Assembly (NCBI GenBank): GCA_020632795.1 | Contig: JACKEV010000014.1 | Coordinates: 62,001 to 126,000 of the forward strand | DNA: 64,000 nucleotides | Reading direction: 5' to 3' | Origin: Alphaproteobacteria bacterium | Lineage (GTDB): Bacteria; Myxococcota_A; UBA796; CAJQPC01 | Shown: in pieces, positions 40,732-49,679 of the stretch | How the letters are laid out: the number at the start of each line of letters is the position of its first letter | Numbering within the stretch: position 1 is the first letter of the stretch | Position numbers and translations under genes: made by a program | Notes under the pieces: generated by a model | Databases searched by the model: none | What the model was told of the DNA's origin: nothing | What the model saw: only the letters and a program-made list of their open reading frames with translations

Positions 40732-43700
40732 TCACCCCTCCGCCAGCTCCTGCGCCAGCCGCTCCGCCTGCTGCCGTACCCCCTCCCACTCGTGCCGGCG
40801 GGCCGCGTCGTGGGCCCGCACCAGCGCCCTGGCCGCGCCCTGGGGATCCCCGCCCCGGGCCCGGCCCAGGGCTGCGAAGACGTCGTGCCGCGCCGAGAGG
40901 TGGGGCGGGCCGGAGGGGCGGGTCGGCATGGGCGGCAGCGGCTCGTTGGCCTCGGCGCTGATCAGGCGCTCGACGAGGTGCCGCAGCAGCACGAGCAGCT
41001 CGTCGGAGGGGGTGTCCCCGGCGCGCACCTGGGCGAGGGCCTGCTCGGTCAGCTCCCGGGCGCCGTCCCGCAGCTCCTGGGACAGCAGGGCCTCGGCCTC
41101 GTACAGCAGCGCCTGGGGGTAGAGGTCGCGCAGCCCGTGCTCCCGGCAGAGGCGGGCGGCCTCCTCGGCGCGGTCCTGGGCCACCCGGAAGCGGCCGTCC
41201 AGGGAGGCGAACAGGGCCCGGTCGCAGAGGCAGATGGCCAGCGGGCGCGCCGAGCGCCCCTCCCGCAGCAGGGCCTCGGCCCGGCGCAGGGTGACCCGGG
41301 CGGTGCGGAGCTGCCCCAGGCTCAGCTCCAGCTCCCCCAGCCCCAGGAGCGCGGCCCCCTGAAGCCCCCGCGAGCCCAGCTCATGGGCCGCGCTGCGCGC
41401 GCGCTCCCAGGTGTCCCGGGCGGCGGTGACCTCCCCTCGGGCGAGCTGGGCATCGGCGGTAGCCCGCAGGGTCGCGAAGCGCAGCCGATCCCCCGGCTCC
41501 ATCTCATCCAGGGCCTCCTCCAGCATGGCCAGGGCCTCGTCCACCTGCCCGGCGTCCCCCAGCGCCATGCCGAGCTGCGCCTTGACCTGGACCTGGAGGC
41601 TGCGCATCGTCCGCTTCTGGCTGCGGTCGATGTCCGGGTGGGCCTGGAGGACCTCCAGCGCCTCGCGCAGGGCGTCCCGCGCGGCCAGGGGCTGCTTGAG
41701 GGCCAGCAGGGCCTCGCCGCGCACCGCCAGGGCCTGTTGATGGAGGTTCCAGGCCAGCATCGGGTTCTTGAGGGTGGGGGCGGCCTCCTCGTACAGCAGC
41801 AGCGCGCCGTCGGAGAGGTTGAGGGCCTTGCGGGGCTCGCGGGTGCGCGCCGCCCGCTGGGCGGCCATGACCAGCAGCGGCCAGGCCCGAGCGGGCTCCC
41901 CGGCGGCCATCAGGTGGTGGGAGACCGGCTCGGCGACCGCGCTCTGACGGCGCCGGTGGCGGGCGAGCAGGGCCTCGGCGGCCCGCAGGTGGAGCCGGCG
42001 GCGGTGCCGCTCGGGCAGGGCGTCGTAGAGGGTCGCGCCGACCTCGGGCTGGCGGAACCGGGCGACCTCGTAGAAGCCCTCGGCGCGCACCTCCACCAGG
42101 TCGCTGACCTGGCGGGCCTCGATCGCGCGGGCCGAGCCGGGGTGGACCGCGTCCAGCAGGGAGGCGTCCGCCTCGCTGGCCAGCACCGCCAGGGCCTCCA
42201 AGAGCCCCCGGGAGTGGTTGTCCAGGGCGCGGATCCGGGCCAGGATGCGCCGCTGGCGGGCCGGCGGCACGGGGAAGGCGTCGTCGCGGAGCTGGTGGAA
42301 GGGCACGAGCAGGCGCCGATCCGGGCCCAGCCAGCCCTGCTGATCCAGGGTGGCGAGCTGATCGAGGATGTCGCCGGGGATGCCCCCGCAGACCTCGTGC
42401 AGCCGCCGCCCCAGGGTGGTCGCCACCCGCCGGGAGAAGCCCAGCTCCCGCATCCAGGCCACCACCGCGCCTGAGGACATCGGGTCGAGGGTCAGCGCGC
42501 CGACGTGGGGGCCGGTCACGGTCAGGCGCTGGAGGGGGTACAGGCGCCGGCTGGTCTCCGGGCCGGGGTCGGGCCGGCCCGCGGCGCTGACCACCAGGGT
42601 GAGGCCCATGCCCAGGCGGTGCTTGCGCATCAGCTCGGCGATGTTGCCGACGTGGTCGGCGCTGGCGAGGTCCAGGTCGTCGATGAGCAGGAGCGCGTTG
42701 CGGGCCTTGCGCATGCGCAGCCAGGCGTCGATGCCCGGACTGGGGTCCACCCCGGCGGTCACCGTGACCCGGTGGGCCATCAGGCCGTCCGCGCGGGCCC
42801 GGGCCTCCAGCTCGGCGAGCAGCGCGCTGCGCCCGCTGCCCGGGGGGCCGAAGACCGTGAACAGCCCCCCCTCTCCCCGCCCGAGCCCGATCAGGGCGTC
42901 CTCCATGCGGGAGAGGACCCCGTCGCGCCCGTGCAGGGTCGGGCGGGCGTCCTGGTGGGGGGCGTCCAGCGCGGCGATGACCTCGGCGGCAGAGCGGTAG
43001 CGCTCGGCGGGCTCCTTGCGCAGCAGCCGCATGGCCAGGCGGCTCAGGTGGATCGGCACGTTGGGGTCGTGCTCGGTGGGCGGGGTGGGCTGCTCCATCA
43101 GGTGCTTGCTGAGGTAGCCGGGGATGGAGTCGGCCTCGACCGGCCGGCGCCCGGTGAGCATCAGGTAGAGCAGCGCCCCCAGCGCGTAGAGGTCGGTGCG
43201 GGCGTCGATCGTGCCGCCGGTGATCTGCTCGGGGGCCATGAAGGCGACCGTGCCCACCAGCTTGCCGGCCATCGTCAGCCGGGTGTCGAAGCTGTCGGGG
43301 GCCTTCACCGCGCCGAAGTCGGTGAGCTTGGGCTGGCCGTCCGCGGTCATCAGCACGTTGGAGGGCTTGAGGTCCCGGTGGAACACGCCGTAGCCGTGGA
43401 TGTGGTCCAGGGCCTCGGCCAGCGCCCGGGTGATGCGGGCGGCCCGAGCGTAGCGGTCGCGGGGCGGGCTCTGGGCCCAGTGGTCCAGCAGGGTCTCCAG
43501 GTCGGGGCCGTCGACGAACTCCAGGGCGAGCCAGGGGCGATCCCCCAGCTCGCCCGCGTCGAACAGGCGCACGATGTTGGGGTGGTCCATGCGGCGCTGG
43601 GCGCGGTACTCCCGCTCGATGCGCTTGCGCTGCTCCTCGTCCATGCGGTCGTCGTGCATGAGCTTGAGGGCGAGCATCCGCCCGTCGTCGGCGCGGGCCT

Positions 43701-43800
43701 TGTACACCGTGGCCAGCCCCCCGGAGCCCAGCACCTCCAGGAGCTGATAGGGCCCGATGCGGCTGCCCTCCGGCAGCCCGTCGAAGGAGCCCCAGCTCAT
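40732..43800 (-). CDS. Ser/Thr protein kinase fused to an ATPase/helical signalling region, copy A
   Basis: This 1022-residue protein has a Ser/Thr kinase domain at about residues 10-285: LGSGGLATVYKA, ALKLM, FHRDLKPSNVLM, LTDFGAV and FMAPEQITGG. A P-loop ATPase follows (TVFGPPGSGRSALLAELE as Walker A at about 320-337, ARNALLLIDDLDLASADH as Walker B), then a long helical region of tetratricopeptide-like repeats, from about residue 600 on (LHQQALAVRGEALLALKQPL, RATADAQLARGEVTAARDTW). This is the architecture of myxobacterial PknB-AAA-TPR (AfsR/MalT-like) regulators. The ATG at 43800 overlaps the stop of the upstream kinase gene as ATGA, so both are made from one transcript. Pathway partners cannot be read. 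Confidence 0.93.
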   Translation of the reverse strand: MSWGSFDGLPEGSRIGPYQLLEVLGSGGLATVYKARADDGRMLALKLMHDDRMDEEQRKRIEREYRAQRRMDHPNIVRLFDAGELGDRPWLALEFVDGPDLETLLDHWAQSPPRDRYARAARITRALAEALDHIHGYGVFHRDLKPSNVLMTADGQPKLTDFGAVKAPDSFDTRLTMAGKLVGTVAFMAPEQITGGTIDARTDLYALGALLYLMLTGRRPVEADSIPGYLSKHLMEQPTPPTEHDPNVPIHLSRLAMRLLRKEPAERYRSAAEVIAALDAPHQDARPTLHGRDGVLSRMEDALIGLGRGEGGLFTVFGPPGSGRSALLAELEARARADGLMAHRVTVTAGVDPSPGIDAWLRMRKARNALLLIDDLDLASADHVGNIAELMRKHRLGMGLTLVVSAAGRPDPGPETSRRLYPLQRLTVTGPHVGALTLDPMSSGAVVAWMRELGFSRRVATTLGRRLHEVCGGIPGDILDQLATLDQQGWLGPDRRLLVPFHQLRDDAFPVPPARQRRILARIRALDNHSRGLLEALAVLASEADASLLDAVHPGSARAIEARQVSDLVEVRAEGFYEVARFRQPEVGATLYDALPERHRRRLHLRAAEALLARHRRRQSAVAEPVSHHLMAAGEPARAWPLLVMAAQRAARTREPRKALNLSDGALLLYEEAAPTLKNPMLAWNLHQQALAVRGEALLALKQPLAARDALREALEVLQAHPDIDRSQKRTMRSLQVQVKAQLGMALGDAGQVDEALAMLEEALDEMEPGDRLRFATLRATADAQLARGEVTAARDTWERARSAAHELGSRGLQGAALLGLGELELSLGQLRTARVTLRRAEALLREGRSARPLAICLCDRALFASLDGRFRVAQDRAEEAARLCREHGLRDLYPQALLYEAEALLSQELRDGARELTEQALAQVRAGDTPSDELLVLLRHLVERLISAEANEPLPPMPTRPSGPPHLSARHDVFAALGRARGGDPQGAARALVRAHDAARRHEWEGVRQQAERLAQELAEG

Positions 43801-46800
43801 GTCGACCGCCGGGTTTCCGGCACCTGGTTGAGGTCCATGAAGGTGCGGATGTCCTCGCGGGAGAGGTTCGCCGACAGGGAGCGGGCCAGCGAGCCCGCCA
43901 CGCGGGTGTGGGTGCTGACCTTGTCGGCGTCCGCGGAGGTCCGGGCCAGCAGGACGTGGGCCTTGAGGGCGTAGAAGCGGAAGCCGCAGCCCTCGGCGCG
44001 CTTGAGGGCGGCCTCGGCGTGGGCGCTGGCCTCGTCGTGCAGCCCCGCCGCGATGAGGGCGCGGGCGGTGATGACGTCGAGGCGGCACTGCTGGTGGGGC
44101 CAGGGCTGGCGGCCGGGCTCGGCGGCCTGGGACAGCAGCGCGCGCATGCCGTCGAGGTCCCCCCGGTCGGCGTGGACCCGGGCCCGCCAGGCCTGCAACA
44201 GCGGCCGGAAGCCCTCGGTGTCGTAGCGCTCGGCCAGGGCGTCGGCCTTGTCCAGGTGGGCGGTGGCCAGGGCCAGGTCGTCCCGCACCATCGCGATGCG
44301 GATCAAGGAGACAAAGGTCGCGAGCTCTTCTTCGGGGTTGTTGATCTCCCGGGAGAGCAGCAGGGCCTCGCGGGCGTTCTCGTCAGCCTCGGCCACCCGC
44401 CCCAGGTCCAGCAGGAGCATGCTGCGGTAGCGCAGGCCCAGGGCGATGCCGTGGCTGTGGTGGATCTCCCGGGCCTGGGAGATGGTGCGGTCGGCGATCT
44501 GCACGCCCTTCCGCAGGTTGCCCATGCAGTGGTACAGCTCGACCAGGTTCACCCGCGAGATCGCCAGCGCGCCCAGCTTGCCCAGCTTCTCGAAGATGTG
44601 GCAGGACTGCTCCAGGTACTTGCGCGCCTCGGCGGCCTGCCCCCGGCAGAACGCGACGAGGCCCAGGCCGTTGTAGCCGTGGCCCAGGGCGTCGTCCTTG
44701 TGGACCTGGCCGCCGACCGAGAGGGCCTCCAGCCAGTACTGGCGGGCGCCCTCCATCTCTCCGCGGTACCAGCGCACCGTGCCCAGGCCGTGCAGCGGGC
44801 CGACCCGCAGGACCTGATCCCCCAGGCGGTTGGCGATGGTCAGGGCCTCGGTGAGGTAGGACTCGGCGTCGTCCACCCGGTGCTGGCGGCGGGCGAAGTT
44901 GCCCAGCTCGGTGAGGGCCCGGGCGCGCAGCCGCTCGTCGTTGATGTCCAGGGCCAGGGCGTCGGCGCTGCGGAACTCCTGCTCGGCGTCGGGCCAGCGG
45001 CCGACGTGGTGCATGGCCAGGCCGCGCTGGATGTGCAGCTCGGCGAGCTGGCGGTCGGCCTCCTCGAGCATCATGAAGTCGCGGGCGTCGGGCTCGATGG
45101 CCAGGGCGCGGTCGAAGAAGGCCAGCGCCTCGGGCACGAAGGAGCGCTCCCGCAGGCGCACCCCGGCGCGCACCAGGTAGGGGTAGGCCTTGCCGGGCAT
45201 CTCGCCCTGCTCGAAGTGGTAGGCCACCGTCTCGACCACCGAGGAGATGCGCTGGCGGTAGAGCCGCTCCAGGGCCGCGCCCAGGCGGCGGTGCAGGGCC
45301 ACCCGCTCCCGGTGGTCCATCTCGTCGACCAGGATGTCCCGCAGCCGGGGCTGGGAGAGGTCGAACAGCTCGTCCATGCCCACCGCGCGGCCCCGCAGCA
45401 CGCCCTCGTCGACCAGCTCCTCGACGTCGGCCATCAGGGCGTCCTCGTAGGTGCCCAGGGCCTCCAGCAGCACGTCGAAGGTGACCTCCTGCTGGCAGAG
45501 GGCCACCACCGAGGCGGCCCGCAGGGCGGCGGGGTTCAGGTGGGCGAGGCGCTCCTTGAGCACGTCCCGGATGGTCGCGGGGATGGGCAGCGTCGCGCGG
45601 CTGACGTCGCTGATGTCGAGCATCAGCTCATAGCCGTCGTCCCCCTCGCGGATGACGCCCTCCTCCACGAGGCCGCGGATCATCTCGCCGATGAAGTGGG
45701 GGTTGCCCTCGCCCTCCCGGTGCAGGCGCTGGGCGAGCAGCCGGGTGCGGTCGTCGGCGGGCACGATCTGGAGCAGCAGCTCCTCCACCGCCGTGGCGGG
45801 GATGGGGCCCAGCACGACGTGGGTGGGGGTGATCCCGGCGGCGTGCTCGTGGAGGGTGCCCTCCAGCGGGTCGGCGCCGACCGGCGAGCTGCGGGAGATC
45901 ACGAAGAGGATCGGGTCGTCGGCCAGATGGAGCAGGTTGCGGAGCAGGTACTCCAGCAGGTTGATGGTGCCCCGGTCGGCCTCGTGGGCGTTGTCGACGG
46001 TGACCAGCAGGGGCGCGTTGTCCCGGAGCAGATCCTTGAACGCCGACATGATCGGGTAGGGCTCCAGGTCCCCCACCCCCTGCCGGAAGGCCAGGTCGAG
46101 GGTGCGCGGCAGGCCCTGGCCCTCGCTGGCCAGGGAGTCCACCACCCCCCGGAAGCCGGCGTAGGCGGACTGGTCGCTGCTGCACACGCCGCTGGCCACG
46201 GCGACCCCGGCGGCGCGGGCGTGCTCGATCAGCTCGCCGACCAGGCGGGACTTGCCGTGGCCCTGGGGGCCCTCCAGCACGATGGCCCGGCCGCGCCCCG
46301 CGCCGACCAGAGCGGAGAGGGCCTCGCGCAGCAGGGCCTGCTCGGCGGTGCGCCCCACCAGGCGCGGGGGCCAGCGGCGCAGGTCGATGCGCTCCTTGGT
46401 GCGCGCGTCGAGCATGGAGAGCAGGTGGCGCGCCGAGCCGAAGCGATCGGCGGGGTCCTTCTCCAGCAGCCGCAGGCAGATGTCGTTGAGGTGCCGGGGC
46501 ACGGTGGGGGCGACCGCGCGCGGGGCCCGAGGGGCGCTGGAGAGGTGCTTCTCCAGCAGGCCCGGGATCGTGGTGGCGTTGAACGGGCGCCGGCCCACGA
46601 GCATCTGGTAGAGCACCACCCCCAGGGAGTAGAGGTCGGTGCGGGCGTCGACCCGGCCGCCGTTGACCTCGCGGCTGATCTGCTCGGGGGCGATGTAGGC
46701 GACCGTGCCCACCATCTCGCCCACCGTGGTCAGCTCGGTCCCCGGGGTGTGGACCACGCCGAAGTCCATGAGCTTGGCCGCGCCGTCGGGCCCGATCATG

Positions 46801-47252
46801 ATGTTGCCGGGGGTGACGTCCCGGTGGACCAGCCCCCGATCGTGGATGAAGGCCAGCGCCTCGGCGATCTCCACCAGCACCCGCTCGGCCCGGCGGTAGC
46901 GCTCGGAGGGGGACAGGGTGCGCCAGTCCTCGATCGTCTGCCGCAGGTCCGCCCCCAGCAGCCGCTCCATCGCGAACCAGGCCCGGCCCTCGTGGACCCC
47001 GGACTCGAAGACCCGAGTGATGTTGGGGTGTTCAAGCTGGGAGAGGGTGCGGAACTCGGCGGCGAAGCGCTGGGCGGCCTCGGCGTTGTCCACGTCGCCG
47101 TGCAGCAGCTTGAGGGCGCGCACCGCGCCGGTCTCGACGTGGGCGACCTCGAACACCGTGGCCATGCCGCCGCGCCCCAGCTCGCCGCGCACGACGTAAG
47201 GCCCGATCGTCGCCCCGGGCGCCGGGTCCGTTCCTGGGAGGTCTGGGCTCAA
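43797..47252 (-). CDS. Ser/Thr protein kinase fused to an ATPase/TPR signalling region, copy B
   Basis: This 1151-residue paralogue has a kinase domain (LGRGGMATVFEVAHVETG, RALKLLHG, VHRDVTPGNIMIGPDG, LMDFGVV and YIAPEQIS), in which the HRDxK lysine is replaced by Thr (HRDVTPGN), a change common in myxobacterial kinases. A P-loop ATPase follows (VLEGPQGHGKSRLVGELIEH, then PLLVTVDNAHEADRGTINLL for Walker B) and a long array of tetratricopeptide-like helices to the end. I chose TTG 47252 because it puts the domain start near residue 20; an in-frame ATG at 47378 would add 42 residues that look non-coding. It is divergent from the PP2C gene. Confidence 0.9.
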   Translation of the reverse strand: MSPDLPGTDPAPGATIGPYVVRGELGRGGMATVFEVAHVETGAVRALKLLHGDVDNAEAAQRFAAEFRTLSQLEHPNITRVFESGVHEGRAWFAMERLLGADLRQTIEDWRTLSPSERYRRAERVLVEIAEALAFIHDRGLVHRDVTPGNIMIGPDGAAKLMDFGVVHTPGTELTTVGEMVGTVAYIAPEQISREVNGGRVDARTDLYSLGVVLYQMLVGRRPFNATTIPGLLEKHLSSAPRAPRAVAPTVPRHLNDICLRLLEKDPADRFGSARHLLSMLDARTKERIDLRRWPPRLVGRTAEQALLREALSALVGAGRGRAIVLEGPQGHGKSRLVGELIEHARAAGVAVASGVCSSDQSAYAGFRGVVDSLASEGQGLPRTLDLAFRQGVGDLEPYPIMSAFKDLLRDNAPLLVTVDNAHEADRGTINLLEYLLRNLLHLADDPILFVISRSSPVGADPLEGTLHEHAAGITPTHVVLGPIPATAVEELLLQIVPADDRTRLLAQRLHREGEGNPHFIGEMIRGLVEEGVIREGDDGYELMLDISDVSRATLPIPATIRDVLKERLAHLNPAALRAASVVALCQQEVTFDVLLEALGTYEDALMADVEELVDEGVLRGRAVGMDELFDLSQPRLRDILVDEMDHRERVALHRRLGAALERLYRQRISSVVETVAYHFEQGEMPGKAYPYLVRAGVRLRERSFVPEALAFFDRALAIEPDARDFMMLEEADRQLAELHIQRGLAMHHVGRWPDAEQEFRSADALALDINDERLRARALTELGNFARRQHRVDDAESYLTEALTIANRLGDQVLRVGPLHGLGTVRWYRGEMEGARQYWLEALSVGGQVHKDDALGHGYNGLGLVAFCRGQAAEARKYLEQSCHIFEKLGKLGALAISRVNLVELYHCMGNLRKGVQIADRTISQAREIHHSHGIALGLRYRSMLLLDLGRVAEADENAREALLLSREINNPEEELATFVSLIRIAMVRDDLALATAHLDKADALAERYDTEGFRPLLQAWRARVHADRGDLDGMRALLSQAAEPGRQPWPHQQCRLDVITARALIAAGLHDEASAHAEAALKRAEGCGFRFYALKAHVLLARTSADADKVSTHTRVAGSLARSLSANLSREDIRTFMDLNQVPETRRST

Positions 47253-47407
47253 GACGGTGCGGGGGTGCGGGGATCGATTCGGTGACGAGCGGGGCTCATC
47301 GGGGTATGACGGGAGGGAGGCCTTGCCCCTGGCCCCGACAGGCTGCCGATGTTGGCCTGGAGTTCGGGTGCGGGCCATCCGACAGCAGAGTACATGGACA
47401 GGTTCAT

Positions 47408-47419
47408 GAACGAAAGTTC
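47408..47419. promoter_or_regulatory. GAAC-N4-GTTC inverted repeat in the divergent promoter region
   Basis: GAAC-GAAA-GTTC is 19 bases upstream of the PP2C start, in the gap shared with kinase B. The pattern equals the core of Gram-positive LexA boxes and other small operators. In a short divergent region such a site may control one or both transcripts. The repeat is short enough to arise by chance. Confidence 0.35.
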
Positions 47420-47438
47420 GTAGAGGCGAGGGCGCCGT

Positions 47439-48221
47439 ATGCACATCGAAGCATACGCCGCGACCGACGTAGGGCCGGTCCGCGAGCAGAACGAAGATGC
47501 ATGGCTGGTAGAGCTGGACGGCGGGCTTTTCGCCGTCGCGGACGGCATGGGAGGGCACGCTGCGGGGGAAGTGGCGTCCAGCATCGCGGTCGAGACGGTA
47601 CGAGAAATCCTGCTTGGGAACAAGGACCCCGAGGAGACGGTGCTGGCAGACCCCGGCGGGGGCAAGCAAGGTCCCGATCAGGCCGACATTCTGCGCGAGC
47701 GCCTGCGCTACGCCATGAACCAGTCCTCTGTCCGTATCCGACGGGAGATCGAGCGTCGACCTTCCTATGCCGGCATGGGCACCACCCTGGTCGTGGTCAT
47801 GGTGGACGAGGATCAGGTCCACCTCGCCCACGTGGGCGACAGCCGGGCCTACCTCTTCCGCAACGACCGCCTCATGCGGCTCACCCGTGATCACACCGTG
47901 GTCCAGCAGGAGGTCGACGCCGGGCGGCTCACCCCCGAGCTGGCCCGCATCGTGCCCCACAAGAACATCCTCACCAAGAGCGTGGGCTTCCACGGCCCGG
48001 TCGACCCGGACACCTCCACCCGGGCGATCGAGCCCGGGGACATCTTCCTGCTGTGCTCCGACGGCCTGACCGATCCCCTGGAAGACGGCGAGATCGAGGC
48101 GATCTGCTGCAAGACCCACCCCGAGGACCTCGCCCAGACCCTGGTGAACCAGGCCCTGCGCAAGGGCGGCGACGACAACGTCACCGTGGTGGTCGTGGCG
48201 ATCGGGGACGAGGACTATTGA
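47439..48221 (+). CDS. PP2C-family Ser/Thr protein phosphatase
   Basis: This 260-residue phosphatase shows all PP2C motifs: TDVGPVREQNEDAWLVEL (first metal Asp), FAVADGMGGHAAGEVASS (DGMGG), AGMGTTLVVVMV, HVGDSRAYLFRNDRLMRLTR with HT, and LLCSDGLTDPLEDGEI plus GGDDNVTVVVV for the final metal Asp. It should reverse the action of the divergently encoded kinases, which is inferred from adjacency and the usual PknB-PstP pairing. No membrane segment is present. Its stop overlaps the TTG start of the next small membrane protein as TTGA. Confidence 0.95.
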   Translation: MHIEAYAATDVGPVREQNEDAWLVELDGGLFAVADGMGGHAAGEVASSIAVETVREILLGNKDPEETVLADPGGGKQGPDQADILRERLRYAMNQSSVRIRREIERRPSYAGMGTTLVVVMVDEDQVHLAHVGDSRAYLFRNDRLMRLTRDHTVVQQEVDAGRLTPELARIVPHKNILTKSVGFHGPVDPDTSTRAIEPGDIFLLCSDGLTDPLEDGEIEAICCKTHPEDLAQTLVNQALRKGGDDNVTVVVVAIGDEDY

Positions 48222-48571
48222 GCCAGGCCGACGCCGCCGGCCCCCTGATCGCGCGGGCCCGCAGGCTCTTGTGGGGGCTGGCGGTGTTCTGGCTGCTCTC
48301 CATGGTGGTGAGCCTGCTGCTGGACGCTCCGGTGGAGGGCGGCCCGCCGATGTGGCTCGCCCGAGGGGCCCTGGCGGTGGCCTCGGGCTTCACCGCGATC
48401 GCGGCCACCGGCCTGCGGCCCCTGAACAAGGGCGGCTGGGCCACGGCGGTCTCGGCGGCGGCCCTGTCGCTGCTGAACTGCCTGAGCTTCCCGGTGGGGG
48501 CCTGGCTCGTATGGCTGCTCTTCCGAAAGCCCGTGATGGCGGCCTGCCTGGGCGGGAAGTTCGCGGAGTAG
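48218..48571 (+). CDS. Small four-helix membrane protein of unknown function
   Basis: This 117-residue protein starts at TTG overlapping the PP2C stop as TTGA. Hydrophobic stretches are LLWGLAVFWLLSMVVSLLLD, ALAVASGFTAIAATGL, WATAVSAAALSLLNCLSF and VGAWLVWLLF, so it has about three to four membrane helices, ending GKFAE. I do not recognise a family. Coupling with PP2C suggests a membrane partner of the phosphatase. Overlapping frames to its left belong to the PP2C gene. Confidence 0.6.
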   Translation: MSQADAAGPLIARARRLLWGLAVFWLLSMVVSLLLDAPVEGGPPMWLARGALAVASGFTAIAATGLRPLNKGGWATAVSAAALSLLNCLSFPVGAWLVWLLFRKPVMAACLGGKFAE

Positions 48572-48683
48572 CGCCGGGTGCCTTGTCCTTCCGGCAGCTC
48601 GTCAAAGCCGGCCTGGCAAGGACCCGGTACCCCTCACCCCGACGTTCCTGACGGTACCCGGCAGGAACTTCAGAGCGAGGGAA

Positions 48684-49655
48684 TCAGAACATCCCCCGCC
48701 GCTTCTGGAACCGCGCCTCGGCGACCTCGGCCTGGGCGGCGCTCATGCCCAGGCGGGCGGCGGCGGACTGGACCTGCTCCCGGGCGCGGGCGTCCAGGGC
48801 CCCGCCGAAGTGCACGATGCGGTCGAGCACCTGGTCCAGGATGTGGAGCTGGGCCCGCTCCTTGGCGGCGTCGGCCTGGCGGGGGTTGAGGCGCAGGCCC
48901 CGGGCGTAGGCCCCCAGGCGCTCGGTCTCGGACTCGGCGAGGTCCTCGTCGCACAGCGCCAGGGCCCAGGCGAGCATGAGCAGGGTCTCGCGGACCGCAC
49001 CGCCGGAGGTCTCGTTCAGCTCGGCGTCGGACAGCGGCGGGCGCTGGGCGAGGTCCTGGGGGGTGCCCACCTCGGGGTCGAGGAACTCCAGGAGGAAGGC
49101 CTCTTCGTCCCGAGTGATGCGGCCGTCGGCGGAGGAGACCTCGACCAGCATGCGGGCGGCCACCGAGCGGTCGTAGGCGGCGGCGATGGGGGCGGCGGCG
49201 ATCTGCTGGTCGAACGCGGAGAGGGTGTCGCGGGCGGCCTGGGTGGTGATCCAGCGGCTGTTGCGGTCGTCCCAGGCCCACTGGCGGGCGATGCGCTTGA
49301 AGGCCTCGACCGCGGCGGTCTGCTCCTCGTCCTTGGAGACGCTGGTGCTGTTGGCGGCGTCGCGGGCCACCCCGTCGACCGCGCCGCTGATGACGTCGCC
49401 CACGATGCGCCCGACGAAGCCGTAGCCCAGCGCCCGGCGGACGCTGCGGGCGATCGACCAGCGGACCTGGTTGAAGAAGGAGCGCTTGGCCCGGGTCGCG
49501 ATCTGGCTGGAGGTGCTGTTGTCCCGAGGCAGCGTGTATGAGGACTCGAGGGTGGCCCCGGACACCGGGCAGGTGAAGGCCACGCGGACCGTGCGCCCCT
49601 GGGTCTCGACGCCGGTGATGAGCGGCTTGACGTTCTCGTAGGTGATCTCGGGCAT
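48684..49655 (-). CDS. TerB-like protein
   Basis: This 323-residue protein has two parts. Residues 1-125 form a separate N-terminal domain with CPVSGATLESSYTLP, a probable beta-rich module, and a helical segment with repeated SVRRALGYGFVGRIVGDVIS, resembling membrane-associated loops. Residues 155-280 are helical with VEVSSADGRITRDEEAFLLE, the signature TerB motif (D-G-x-I-xx-E-E), and LMLAWALALCDEDLAESETE, a second copy-like motif; together they resemble tellurite-resistance TerB/DUF533-like helical domains that bind metal. The final DARAREQVQSAAARLGMSAA helices close it. Function is not certain. Confidence 0.75.
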   Translation of the reverse strand: MPEITYENVKPLITGVETQGRTVRVAFTCPVSGATLESSYTLPRDNSTSSQIATRAKRSFFNQVRWSIARSVRRALGYGFVGRIVGDVISGAVDGVARDAANSTSVSKDEEQTAAVEAFKRIARQWAWDDRNSRWITTQAARDTLSAFDQQIAAAPIAAAYDRSVAARMLVEVSSADGRITRDEEAFLLEFLDPEVGTPQDLAQRPPLSDAELNETSGGAVRETLLMLAWALALCDEDLAESETERLGAYARGLRLNPRQADAAKERAQLHILDQVLDRIVHFGGALDARAREQVQSAAARLGMSAAQAEVAEARFQKRRGMF

Positions 49656-49679
49656 TCCGACCTCCGTCAGGAGACCGCC

